This document shows positions 54,449-63,292 of a stretch of 64,000 nucleotides of DNA, piece by piece. The stretch comes from Blastocatellia bacterium. GTDB lineage: Bacteria; Acidobacteriota; Blastocatellia; UBA7656. Both the position numbers and the translations under genes were made by a program. Where the stretch lies: positions 62,001 through 126,000 of the forward strand of contig DATENM010000105.1 in the NCBI GenBank assembly GCA_035275065.1. The letters are read 5' to 3'. How positions within the stretch are numbered: the first letter of the stretch is position 1; every line of letters starts with the position of its first letter. Under the pieces are notes generated by a model. That model ran no database searches. It was given only the letters and a program-made list of their open reading frames with translations, and had not been told where the DNA came from.

Positions 54449-54477
54449 TTGACGTGATAACCGATCCGGCATAAAAC
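54449..54477 (+). promoter_or_regulatory. Candidate sigma70 promoter before the lipoprotein amidohydrolase
   Basis: TTGACG at 54449-54454 and TAAAAC at 54472-54477 are separated by 17 bases. The start codon of the next gene is at 54514. Confidence 0.4.
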
Positions 54478-54513
54478 CTGTTTGCCGTAAAACCATAGAT
54501 GAAAGGCTAGACG

Positions 54514-55461
54514 ATGAAATATGGCGCGCTAGTGGCCGTCTTTCTGATCGCGTGTTCGACTTCTGCCGGGCAGACGCCGACTAAAAGAATCAAGCCCCTC
54601 GACGATAAGGCGCTCGACGTTCACCTGCATGCAACAAGCCCGGAACCCTATAAGAAAGCCGACTCGGCCAGCTTCGGCGCGCACCGCAAGACCGCCAACC
54701 GCATGGTGACCGATCCGGCGGCGCTGTTGAAGCGAACGATTGCCTACATGGACAGCAACAATGTGCGACTGGGCGTGCTCAGCGGCGAGAATGATCTGGT
54801 GCAGAGCTGGGCGAAAGCTCACCCCGGTCGGTTCCTCCCTTCGTTCACGCCCGACACGTCGCCCGACACGAAGGATCACCGGGCCGCGGCCATGCAGTTC
54901 GAGCGTGAAATTGACCAGGGCAAATGGCGGGCGATGGGCGAACTGGGGCTCGCCTATGACGGGCTGGCGCTGAATGATCCGATGCTATTTCCTTACTATG
55001 AAGTCTGCGAACGGAAAGGCATCCCGGTATTCTTTCACACGGGCTTAGACGGCCCGGAGCCACAGCAGTTGGTCTCGCCGAAGTTTAGAGTCGAGCTGGG
55101 CGACCCTTTGCTCCTTCAAGATGTGGTGATTCGCTTCCCGAAGCTCAAGGTCGTCATCATGCACATGGGCTGGCCGTTCGCTGATCACGCCCTCTATATG
55201 CTCTATGCTTACCCCAATGTCTATCTCGACACGGCGGTGGTCAATTGGATTCTTGGCCCGAGCGTGTTTAATCGGATGCTGAAGGAAGCGGTCGAGACGG
55301 TCGGCAGCGACCGGATACTGTTCGGCTCGGACCAGATGGTATGGCCGCAGATGATCACGCCGGCGGTGCAGGCCATTAAGCGAGCGGACTATCTGACGGC
55401 GGAAGACAAGCGGCGAATTCTTTGGGAGAACGCCGCTGGTTTGTTGAAGGTGACGCCGTGA
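54514..55461 (+). CDS. Amidohydrolase-family lipoprotein
   Basis: A 315-residue protein with a lipobox (L-I-A-C, Cys14), so it is probably anchored to a membrane. The mature part is an amidohydrolase-2 TIM barrel. The metal pair is D-V-H-L-H near 34-38. Further ligands are H in V-F-F-H-T-G near 180, V-I-M-H-M-G-W near 216, and D in F-G-S-D-Q near 272. Related enzymes act as decarboxylases or hydrolases. It has its own promoter candidate; the next gene is separated by a palindrome. Confidence 0.85.
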   Translation: MKYGALVAVFLIACSTSAGQTPTKRIKPLDDKALDVHLHATSPEPYKKADSASFGAHRKTANRMVTDPAALLKRTIAYMDSNNVRLGVLSGENDLVQSWAKAHPGRFLPSFTPDTSPDTKDHRAAAMQFEREIDQGKWRAMGELGLAYDGLALNDPMLFPYYEVCERKGIPVFFHTGLDGPEPQQLVSPKFRVELGDPLLLQDVVIRFPKLKVVIMHMGWPFADHALYMLYAYPNVYLDTAVVNWILGPSVFNRMLKEAVETVGSDRILFGSDQMVWPQMITPAVQAIKRADYLTAEDKRRILWENAAGLLKVTP

Positions 55462-55568
55462 ATGATCTGGCTCGCATGAAGAGCCATCTATTAAATGGCC
55501 CGAACCCTTCGTCGCCGCCGCGCCCCGTGCGTAGGGCTGCCGCAGGGTCTATTTATTCTCTGGACTTG

Positions 55569-55638
55569 AACCGCCAAGACGCCAAGGACGCCAAGAGAAC
55601 GCCGAGCTTTTCTTGGCGATCTTGGCGTCTTGGCGGTT
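55569..55638. repeat. CCAAGACGCC-type palindromic repeat, second copy
   Basis: Arms 55569-55596 and 55611-55638 are complementary with two mismatches, in the same words as 6407-6480 (AACCGCCAAGACGCCAAG). It lies 108 bases after the amidohydrolase stop. The rest of the 55462-55809 spacer shows no gene. Confidence 0.75.
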
Positions 55639-55809
55639 TATATCCGATGGTTATTCGAGAATGAATAGGCCCTGAGGGCTGCCGGTCGGCGCTTGACTTA
55701 GACGCGGCGGCGGGCAGACAATAGCTCATCGGAAGGACAGGTTCCCGCAAAGCAAGCCCCTCGGCCTCAATCCAAACGGCCAACAGTCTCGCTCCAGAGG
55801 TGTTTCGTT

Positions 55810-57252
55810 ATGCATACGACTTTCGCGCGAACCTTGTGCGCCGCTGTGGCTCTTATCCTGTTCGCCACCGCCATCCATGCCAGCGACGAATCGCTTGAAA
55901 CCTTGCTCGCTTATTTGAAAAGTCCGAACGTCTCGACGCGCCGCGACGCCGCGCGCAAGCTCGGCGAGCGCCGCGAGCGCAACCAGCTCGCCGTCGAAGC
56001 GCTCGCCGTCAGCGCCCGCAAAGACGATGACCGCGAGGTCCGCCTTGAAGCGGTCAACGCCCTCGGCAAGCTCAAAGACTTTACGGCGCTTCCAGACATG
56101 CTCGGCGCGTTGAAAGACCCCAGCGACCCTGTGCGCGACGCCGCCGTCAAAGCGCTGGTCATGCTCTACACCGAGCATGACATCGATTTCATCACCAACC
56201 GCCGCGACGGCTGGAACTGGTTCAACCCGTTTCTCGACACCAGCGACCATGCCATCGTCGAGCCGTACATCTTCGTCCAGCCCGAGATCATTCAAGCGCT
56301 CGGCGACACGGCACGCGGCGACGGCGTGCGCGACGTGCGGGTGTCGGCCATTCGCGCCCTCGGCGTGCTGCGCGGCGGGACGGCCATCCCGCAACTCGCC
56401 GACGCCTTGAACGCCGACCAGGACGTGCGCATTGACGTGATTCGCGCCTTCATCAAGATCGGCGACCCGGCGGCGGGCCGCTACCTCATCCCCTACTTCC
56501 GCGACTCGAATCACAAAGTCCGCACCCAGGCGATGGTCGCCGCAGGCTTGCTCAAGTACCGGGCGGCGGTCGAGCCGCTGCTGTCGGTTTACGGGCTGGG
56601 GCCGGAGAAGAAAGGCACGGTGGCCAAAGTCATGCACAAGGTGAAAGGCCGCCTCAGCTATCTGCCGCCGCGCGACGAAGCGGCGCTGTGGGCGCTGTCG
56701 TTGATCGGCGACGACCGCGCCGAGCAAACCTTCGTCGAGAACATGACGGACAAAGATGGCGACCGCCGCCAGTACGCCTTTGAAGGGTTGGCGCGCATTG
56801 GCGAGGCGCGTTATCTCGATCAAATCTCGCGGCTGGTCTTGACCGAAGGCAATGGCGACGTCAAGCTCGCCGAGTATTTCGCGCTCTACAAGATGGGCAG
56901 TCGCCCGAACATTCAGAACATCATCCGCAAGCTCGACACCGACCAGCAAGACCAGGCGCGCGCTTACCTGATGGAAGCCCATCCGGCCGACCTCTACCCG
57001 CACGTGCGTTCGAGCAACCGCATCGTCCGCCAGCAGGTCATCGATATTCTGGGCCGCATCGGCGACGCCGACACCATCAGAGAGTTGCAGCCTATCGCGC
57101 AGACTTCGGGGGCCGAGACCTCGGAGATCGCTCACCTCGCCATCAAGCGCATCGAGTGGCGTCTGTCAGGCCGCCCGCGCGTCCACGACCCGGCCATGCG
57201 CCGCACTTCGGAAGCCGATGCGCCGCGCCCGCGCCGCGCCGCGAACCCGTAA
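55810..57252 (+). CDS. Secreted HEAT-repeat protein
   Basis: A 480-residue protein with a signal peptide (1-24, ends A-I-H-A) and HEAT/PBS-lyase-like repeats through the chain: V-S-T-R-R-D-A-A-R-K-L, V-R-L-E-A-V-N-A-L-G, V-R-D-A-A-V-K-A-L, V-R-V-S-A-I-R-A-L-G, V-R-I-D-V-I-R-A-F-I-K-I-G, and later R-Q-Q-V-I-D-I-L-G-R-I-G. It should fold as a curved solenoid that binds partner proteins in the envelope. The C-terminus is Arg/Pro-rich. No catalytic motif is seen. Confidence 0.87.
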   Translation: MHTTFARTLCAAVALILFATAIHASDESLETLLAYLKSPNVSTRRDAARKLGERRERNQLAVEALAVSARKDDDREVRLEAVNALGKLKDFTALPDMLGALKDPSDPVRDAAVKALVMLYTEHDIDFITNRRDGWNWFNPFLDTSDHAIVEPYIFVQPEIIQALGDTARGDGVRDVRVSAIRALGVLRGGTAIPQLADALNADQDVRIDVIRAFIKIGDPAAGRYLIPYFRDSNHKVRTQAMVAAGLLKYRAAVEPLLSVYGLGPEKKGTVAKVMHKVKGRLSYLPPRDEAALWALSLIGDDRAEQTFVENMTDKDGDRRQYAFEGLARIGEARYLDQISRLVLTEGNGDVKLAEYFALYKMGSRPNIQNIIRKLDTDQQDQARAYLMEAHPADLYPHVRSSNRIVRQQVIDILGRIGDADTIRELQPIAQTSGAETSEIAHLAIKRIEWRLSGRPRVHDPAMRRTSEADAPRPRRAANP

Positions 57253-57255
57253 TGG

Positions 57256-57390
57256 GAAGGAGGCAGGAGGCAGGAAGCAGGAAGCAGTAAAACCGGCTGC
57301 CAACATTCAAAGGCAGCAAGCGTGAGTCATCGCTCAACACTTGCTGCCTTTTTCCTGACTGCCTCCTGCTTCCTGCTTCCTGCCTCCTTC
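57256..57390. repeat. GCAGGAAG-type palindrome enclosing a terminator
   Basis: The outer arms, 57256-57288 and 57358-57390 (33 bases each, two mismatches), consist of iterated AGGCAGGAAGCAGG words. An inner hairpin lies at 57309-57354. The outer element flanks the terminator just as the outer element does at 2162-2450. Confidence 0.7.
57309..57354 (+). terminator. Terminator after the HEAT-repeat gene
   Basis: A 12-bp stem (57309-57320 with 57340-57351) is followed by a run of T residues (CCTTTTTCC). It lies 57 bases after the stop codon. Confidence 0.75.
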
Positions 57391-57462
57391 TCTGTTGCTC
57401 CTGCTCGCCGCGCGCCTTTACAATACGGCTTCGTCAATTCAATCCATCAACGGGGAGCAAAA

Positions 57463-58698
57463 ATGAGAAAGCTGGTGGCTGCGCTCATCTGCGCGGCAGT
57501 GGTTTCGGTTACTGTACAAGCCCAGGATTACAACGCTCAGGCGAAAGCTATCATGGAGCGCGCCGAACTCAAGCGGGCGTTTGATTATATTGACGCGCAC
57601 CGCGACGACATCCTGAACGAGTGGAAGACGATTACCGAGATCAACGCGCCGTCGGGCAAAGAACAGCCGCGCGCCGCTTTCGTTAAGCGGTTGCTTGAAA
57701 CCTATAAGCTCGACCGAGTCTATAGCGACACCGTTGGCAATGTCATTGCCGTCCGCAAAGGCGCGGGCACGGGCAAGCCCGTGGTCTTTGACGCACACCT
57801 CGACACCGTCTTTCAGGAAGGCTTGAAGATCAAGGCGGAAATTCGCGACGGCAAAATCTACGCGCCCGGCGTCGGTGATGACACACGCAACGTTGAAGCC
57901 TTGCTCGCGGCGATCCGCGCCATGAACGAAGCCGGCGTCAAGACGCAGAGCGATCTGCTCTTCGTCTTCACCGTCGCCGAAGAGACTTCGTTTGGCGGCG
58001 CCAAGCATTTTATTCAGGAGAACAAAGAGCGCATCGGCCAGTACGTCGCGCTCGACGGCGGCTATCAGGGGCTGACCTATGGCGGCATCGGCATCAACTG
58101 GTACAAGTTTCATTTCATCGGGCCGGGCGGCCACACGCGCTCAAAGACGCCGCCTTACTCGGCGAGCCTGCCGCTGGCGCGCGCCATCTCGCGCATCTAC
58201 CAGCTTGAGCTGCCGCAGCAGCCGGATGTCAACCTCAACATCGGCATGCTCGGCGGCGCTGAAGTGGTCAATGCCAAGGCCGCCGACGCATGGTTTACGG
58301 TTGATCTGCGCTCGACCGACCAGAAGGCCATTGATGATTTCGAGAAGCGCATCACCGACATCTGCCGCGAAGAGGCCGAGCGCGCCGGCTTTCAGTTGAA
58401 GGTCGAAGACGTCGAAGAGAAGCTGCCGGCGGCGCAACTGCCGGGCAACCGCGAATCGTTCGGCGTGCGCATGGGCGAAGCGGTGCATCGCGCGATGGGG
58501 TTTGAAAACGTCACGGTGTCGCCGACCGGCTCGAACAATTCAAACGTCGCGCTGTTGGCCGGGCTCAACGCCTTCTCGACCGGCGCCGGGCCGTGCGGCG
58601 GCGATCACTCGCTCGGCGAGTGGTGCGAGATCGAGCCGTATTATCGCGGCGTCAAGAAGACCATCCTGCTGGCGGCGGCCCTGGCGGGAATTCAGTAA
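57463..58698 (+). CDS. Secreted M20-family metallopeptidase
   Basis: A 411-residue exported dizinc peptidase/deacylase. The signal peptide is 1-20. The metal ligands are His112 in D-A-H-L-D-T, Asp139 in G-V-G-D-D, Glu173/Glu174 in V-A-E-E-T, Asp in A-L-D-G-G near 198, and His in G-D-H-S-L-G near 380. G-P-G-G-H-T-R-S near 220 opens the dimerisation domain. The start at 57463 follows GGGAG; an earlier in-frame ATG lies within the terminator region. The small membrane gene starts 16 bases after the stop. Confidence 0.9.
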   Translation: MRKLVAALICAAVVSVTVQAQDYNAQAKAIMERAELKRAFDYIDAHRDDILNEWKTITEINAPSGKEQPRAAFVKRLLETYKLDRVYSDTVGNVIAVRKGAGTGKPVVFDAHLDTVFQEGLKIKAEIRDGKIYAPGVGDDTRNVEALLAAIRAMNEAGVKTQSDLLFVFTVAEETSFGGAKHFIQENKERIGQYVALDGGYQGLTYGGIGINWYKFHFIGPGGHTRSKTPPYSASLPLARAISRIYQLELPQQPDVNLNIGMLGGAEVVNAKAADAWFTVDLRSTDQKAIDDFEKRITDICREEAERAGFQLKVEDVEEKLPAAQLPGNRESFGVRMGEAVHRAMGFENVTVSPTGSNNSNVALLAGLNAFSTGAGPCGGDHSLGEWCEIEPYYRGVKKTILLAAALAGIQ

Positions 58699-58714
58699 GC
58701 AAAAAGGAGCGACG

Positions 58715-59182
58715 ATGAAAGGCGCGAGAATCTTGTTCCTGGCAAGCTGGGTGCTGATGTTTGTGGTGCTGGCGGCGACGGCGATCTTGGCGGCTCAATC
58801 GTTGCGGATTGCCTACACCTGGTCGCAGGAAAGTATCGCGCCGGGCTATACGCTGAATGACGTCCGCGCGGCGACCGGCAACGAAGACGCTGTGAAAGCC
58901 ATACGTGGGCGGCGGGCGACCGCCGCAACCTGGGCGCTCGGCTACGCGCTGCTCGGCCTGTTTGTCGTGCTCGTGCCCTATCGTCGCGGCGAGCGCTGGG
59001 CATGGTGGGCGCTGCTGGTAACGATGGGCCTGCCGCAGTTGCTCTCGTTGCTGCGCGCGCCGATGCTGGCGACGACGCAGGGCGTGCAGACCCCCGCCAT
59101 ACTGCTCGCCTTGACCTTTCTAGCGCTGCTTTGCGGCGTGCCGCGCCTCTTCAAGCGCGAAGCCGTCGCCACCGTCGAATGA
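58715..59182 (+). CDS. Small four-helix membrane protein, unknown
   Basis: A 155-residue protein with four hydrophobic segments (about 5-26, 71-90, 96-116, 124-142) and an outer loop between the first two. It has AAGGAG seven bases before its ATG. It lies 16 bases after the M20 peptidase, so they are co-transcribed. I recognise no family. Confidence 0.75.
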   Translation: MKGARILFLASWVLMFVVLAATAILAAQSLRIAYTWSQESIAPGYTLNDVRAATGNEDAVKAIRGRRATAATWALGYALLGLFVVLVPYRRGERWAWWALLVTMGLPQLLSLLRAPMLATTQGVQTPAILLALTFLALLCGVPRLFKREAVATVE

Positions 59183-59206
59183 GCCGCGCCCCAGGCGTTC
59201 ATCAAA

Positions 59207-62200
59207 TCAGTGACCCTTCTGCTTGACTGACAAGGTCTGCCCGCCGATGCGGATGGTGGCTTTGCGCGCCGCGCCGCTCGGGTTGACCGCCACCGTGTAA
59301 TTGACGAGTTGACTGCCCGTTCCATTGGTTGCCGGGGTGATCGTAATCCAACTCGCCTTCGTCTGCGCTGTCCAGGTGCAGCCCGCCCCTGCGCTCACGT
59401 ACGTCGAGCCGAAGCCGCCGCTGGCCGGGTAGGCCGCAAACGCGGAGTTGAGAGCTACCTGACAATTCTCAGACCCTGCGCCCGCCTGGTAGATGGTGAA
59501 TGTCTGTTCGCCGACCGTCAGCGTGCCGGTGCGGAATGCGCCGTCTGGATTTTCGCGCACTTCGAATTTCACGTCGCTATCACCGACGCCATCGCGGGCA
59601 GAAGCGATGATGATCCAACCGGCGTTGCTCGTCGCCTGCCAGGCGCAGCCGGCGGCTGCCTGCACCTTCACGCTGCCGCTGCCGCCTCTGGTGGTAAACG
59701 CCGCGCTTGCCGCCGCCAGGCTCGGTGAACAGGTGAAAGCAATCTTCGTTATGAAGGCATCGTGATAGCCGTGCGAGACGGTTTGCCAGGCTCCCGGCGT
59801 CACCGGGAAGTCGGCAGCCCCCGTGTAGCCCGTGACGTAAACATTGCCGGCAGGGTCAATGGCGATGCCTTTGCCGGCCTCCTCATTGGTCTGGCCGCCG
59901 AGCGAAGTCGAATAGATGAGCGCGCTACCCGCCGGGTTCAAGCCGGCCACGAACGCGTCAGCGTAAGTTCGCGCCGGGTCGGTCGCCAGGAAATCTGCCG
60001 ACAGCGTGTAGCCCGTCACGAAGGCGTTACCTGTCCCGTCAATCGCCAGACCATAGGACGTGTCATACCCGCTGCCGCCGAGATAGGTCGAATAGGCCAG
60101 GGCCGTGCCCGTGTTATTCAACTTCGCGACGAAGACGTCATTGCCGCCGCTATAGCTTTGCAGTGGATTGACGGTGGGAAAGTCGTTTGCCGTCGTCGGC
60201 CCCGTGACATATGCATTGCCGCCGGCATCCACGGCGATGGCGGCGCACGAATCGGCCTCGTTGCCGCCGAGATAAGTCGAATAGGTCAGCGCCGCGCCCG
60301 CCGCGTCCAGTTTCGCGACAAAGCCGTCGCCCGCGACCGCCGCGCCGGTATAAAGCCTCGACGGGTTTTGCGGGTCAATGGCCAGCGCTGTTGCCAACAG
60401 ATTACTCAAGCCATTGTTCACGGTGGCCCAACTGCCGCCGCCGTCCATGCTCTTAATCACGCCGCCGCCATAGACTGCCGCGTAAAGCGTCGAGGTGACC
60501 GCCGGATTAATCACCAGAGCGCGGATACTTTGGACGGGATTATTATCAAGCTGGCTCCAGGTGCCGCTGCCATCCGTGGACTTATAGATATGGTAGGAGG
60601 TGGCCGCATAAATCGTTGCCGAGTTGGTTGGATCGATGGTCAAAGAGTAGATCGTCTGCGATGAGTTTACGAAGCCGGCAGGTTCCCAGTAGTCGCCGCC
60701 GCCACCGACCGTATTCTTGAATATGCCCTTGCCGCCGATGTAAAGCGTTGACGGCGTATTCGGGTCAACGGCGATTGCATGAACAGCGCCGGGCAGATAA
60801 CCATCGCCATAAAACTGCGGCGTCGCCCAACTGTTGCCGCCGTCCGTGCTCTTGGAGACGCTGTTGTTCCTGCCGACGTAGACATTTGCCGGGTTCACTG
60901 GATCGAACGCAATAGAATATGCGGGACCAAAAGACTGGCCGGCTACGCTCCAGCTCGCTCCCGCGTCCGTGCTTCGGTAAACGCCGTTGGCCGTCGCCAG
61001 AAATAAGGTTGAAGGCGTCGCCGGGCTGACCGCCAGGGCGTTCAACGTCGCTTGCGGCAACCCGTTGCTCGACGTACTCCAGGTGTCGCCGCCATCCGTG
61101 CTTTTGTAAACGCCGGGCGGCGAGGTGGCGGCATAAACCGTGGATGGCGTTTGTGGGTCAACGGCCAGGGCATCCACCTCAGCATAAACCGGCAGGCCAT
61201 TGTTCATGGCCGCCCAGTTCGCTGCCCCGTCGAGTGTCTTAAATGCCGTCTTGCATTTGAAATCGGACTGTATGGGGTTGACCAGCGGGAAATTGGGCGA
61301 ATTGGTCGCGCCCGCCACATACACGCTGCCGGCGTTATCAACGGCAATGGCAGCCCCCCAGTCGCCGCCATCACCGCCCAGATAGGTCGAATAGACAAAC
61401 GCTGTGCCCGCGGCATTCAACTTCGACACAAACGCATCGCCATTGCCGCCGGGCGTCGCCTGCAAGGCGTTGACGGTTTGAAAATCGGTCGAGGTCGTCC
61501 ACCCGGCGACGCAGGCATTGCCGGTGGCGTCCACAGCAATGGACAGCCCTTTGTCCCGTCCATTGCCGCCCAGGTAGGTGGAATACACCAGCGCCGTGCC
61601 CGCCGCATTCAGCTTAGCGACGAAGGCATCCGAGTTTGATATGAGATTGCCGTGCGGCGATTGCAGAGGGTTGACGGTCGGGAAGTTTAGCGACTGCGTG
61701 AAGCCCGTGACATAAGCATTGCCCACCGTATCGACAGCAATGCTATTGGCATCATCATAATCGCTGCCGCCGAGGTAGGTCGAATAGACCAGGGCCGTGC
61801 CGTTGGCATTCAGCTTCGCCACAAAGAGGTCAGGCAGGGCGCCCCCCAATGGCTGCACCGCAGAGGCCGTTGGAAAGTCCGTCGAAAAAGTCAGCCCGGT
61901 GACGTAGGCATTGCCCGCCCCATCCACCGCAATGGCATGGCCCTCGTCATCATTGCTGCCGCCGAGGTAGGTCGAATACCCCAGCACCGGATCGATCACC
62001 AGCGGCTGGCGGCGGTCGTAATGGCCAAGCGCAAAGCTCACACGGTTCTTGCCGCGCAGCACGTAGCGCGCCGCCACCTCGCGCCGCTCGCCGTTGATCT
62101 CCTGATAGGCCACAGGCTTGTGCTGCCGCACCTCGCCCGCCGCCGTCGCCATCACCAGCTCGCCCGTTGCGTCAACGCGCAGCCGTTTGGCTCCCGCAAT

Positions 62201-62842
62201 GCGCCAGCCGATAGCCGCAGGATTGGCTCCTGCGGCCACGTTGAAGTCATACTCCAACTGCCGCCCGTTGCCGTAGTAGACCATGTCGACGCCGCGGTAG
62301 ACGCCGCGCACCGCCACCCTCGCATAGTTGCTGACGCCGGCGCGCCACTTCGCCGCGTCCTTGCCGACGAAGTAATTGCTGCGCCCGGCCATCTCCTCTG
62401 TGCCCGTCACGTTTGCCGCCGGGTTGGCGTTGAGCAGTTTCATGCGGATCACCGCCGTCGCTGCTTCGCGGGCCGACGCGCTCCGCTCGGCTTGCGCGAG
62501 TTCGTCCTGCGCCGCGTCGTCTGCGGGCTGGCGCGCGCCGCCGAGCAAGCTCAGCACAGCTCCGTCAGCGGTCAGCCAGAGCGCGTAGCCCGCGCCGCGT
62601 GCGGCGTAGCGGACGCGCTCGTCGAACTGCCCTTGATTGCGTTCAAAGCGCATCGGCAGATCGCCATAAGCCGCCCGCGCTCGCGCCCGTGCGGTCTCGC
62701 CGACCGTCGGGCTCAAAGCCAATTCTGGCGCGGTCGCCGCGCTTGCCGACGTGCTGGCCGGTAGTAACACCCAGTTGAACAGCGCGGCCATCGTCAAACA
62801 CACCGCGAGCAGGCGTTTAGACAGGAATTGGTCAACGGACAT
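59207..62842 (-). CDS. Giant secreted SBBP / sortilin-like / BACON protein
   Basis: A 1211-residue exported protein. The signal peptide is about 10-38. A DUF7948-like N-terminal region follows (about 60-290; F-E-R-N-Q-G-Q-F-D, then N-Y-F-V-G-K-D). SBBP repeats (Y-S-T-Y-L-G-G and G-N-A-Y-V-T-G) fill about 295-525. A second propeller of sortilin/BNR-like repeats (K-S-T-D-G-G-x-S/T-W) takes about 530-830, and SBBP repeats resume to about 1010. The last 175 residues hold two BACON-type domains (G-C-A-W-Q-A-T-S-N and G-C-T-W-T-A-Q-T-K). The start at 62842 has AAGGAG about 6 bases upstream. Probably a surface or secreted binding protein. Confidence 0.85.
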   Translation of the reverse strand: MSVDQFLSKRLLAVCLTMAALFNWVLLPASTSASAATAPELALSPTVGETARARARAAYGDLPMRFERNQGQFDERVRYAARGAGYALWLTADGAVLSLLGGARQPADDAAQDELAQAERSASAREAATAVIRMKLLNANPAANVTGTEEMAGRSNYFVGKDAAKWRAGVSNYARVAVRGVYRGVDMVYYGNGRQLEYDFNVAAGANPAAIGWRIAGAKRLRVDATGELVMATAAGEVRQHKPVAYQEINGERREVAARYVLRGKNRVSFALGHYDRRQPLVIDPVLGYSTYLGGSNDDEGHAIAVDGAGNAYVTGLTFSTDFPTASAVQPLGGALPDLFVAKLNANGTALVYSTYLGGSDYDDANSIAVDTVGNAYVTGFTQSLNFPTVNPLQSPHGNLISNSDAFVAKLNAAGTALVYSTYLGGNGRDKGLSIAVDATGNACVAGWTTSTDFQTVNALQATPGGNGDAFVSKLNAAGTAFVYSTYLGGDGGDWGAAIAVDNAGSVYVAGATNSPNFPLVNPIQSDFKCKTAFKTLDGAANWAAMNNGLPVYAEVDALAVDPQTPSTVYAATSPPGVYKSTDGGDTWSTSSNGLPQATLNALAVSPATPSTLFLATANGVYRSTDAGASWSVAGQSFGPAYSIAFDPVNPANVYVGRNNSVSKSTDGGNSWATPQFYGDGYLPGAVHAIAVDPNTPSTLYIGGKGIFKNTVGGGGDYWEPAGFVNSSQTIYSLTIDPTNSATIYAATSYHIYKSTDGSGTWSQLDNNPVQSIRALVINPAVTSTLYAAVYGGGVIKSMDGGGSWATVNNGLSNLLATALAIDPQNPSRLYTGAAVAGDGFVAKLDAAGAALTYSTYLGGNEADSCAAIAVDAGGNAYVTGPTTANDFPTVNPLQSYSGGNDVFVAKLNNTGTALAYSTYLGGSGYDTSYGLAIDGTGNAFVTGYTLSADFLATDPARTYADAFVAGLNPAGSALIYSTSLGGQTNEEAGKGIAIDPAGNVYVTGYTGAADFPVTPGAWQTVSHGYHDAFITKIAFTCSPSLAAASAAFTTRGGSGSVKVQAAAGCAWQATSNAGWIIIASARDGVGDSDVKFEVRENPDGAFRTGTLTVGEQTFTIYQAGAGSENCQVALNSAFAAYPASGGFGSTYVSAGAGCTWTAQTKASWITITPATNGTGSQLVNYTVAVNPSGAARKATIRIGGQTLSVKQKGH

Positions 62843-62848
62843 GGGCAC

Positions 62849-63292
62849 TCCTTCTTCTGACGAGCCTGGCGCTACTGTGACGCAAGCTCTTGTTTCAACA
62901 ACCTGAGAATCATCACTTGATGAAGTCTACGAGACGAATCGCTGACACACTCGCAGCGGTTTTGCCGTCAATCGGTCTTCAGCATAATTTCAGGATTATT
63001 CGGGACAATCTTTACCGACAGCAATCATTACTAACGTCATTACTAATATAAATTGTATCGTCAACTCTACCTTCCAGCAATTGAAATCTATTGCAAAAAC
63101 ATTATATGTGGCAAGGCTATAGCCTCTCGCCAATGGCGCGGCGGCCTGGCGTCAGCCTGCGGCCATTGACACTCGTTCGCACGGCTGGCTATGATGAGCC
63201 ATCGGCTGGCGACGCGCGCCGCCGCCTTCAGTTTGACAACCGATTCTGCATCTTCAGTGCGCTTGACGTTCACCCATAGGGAGTAAGCTCGC
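62849..63292. other. Divergent spacer between the SBBP gene and the M28 gene
   Basis: The 444-base spacer is AT-rich between 62980 and 63110. A minus-strand promoter candidate is at 63052-63080: -35 TTGCTG, 17 bases, -10 TACAAT, about 210 bases before the SBBP gene. No gene, tRNA or long repeat is seen in it. Confidence 0.5.

Noticed and set aside
59207..62842. A plus-strand 300-codon frame (59762-60664) and others opposite the SBBP gene
   Set aside because: They are antisense frames produced by the regular repeats; the minus-strand gene is continuous with signal peptide and ribosome site.
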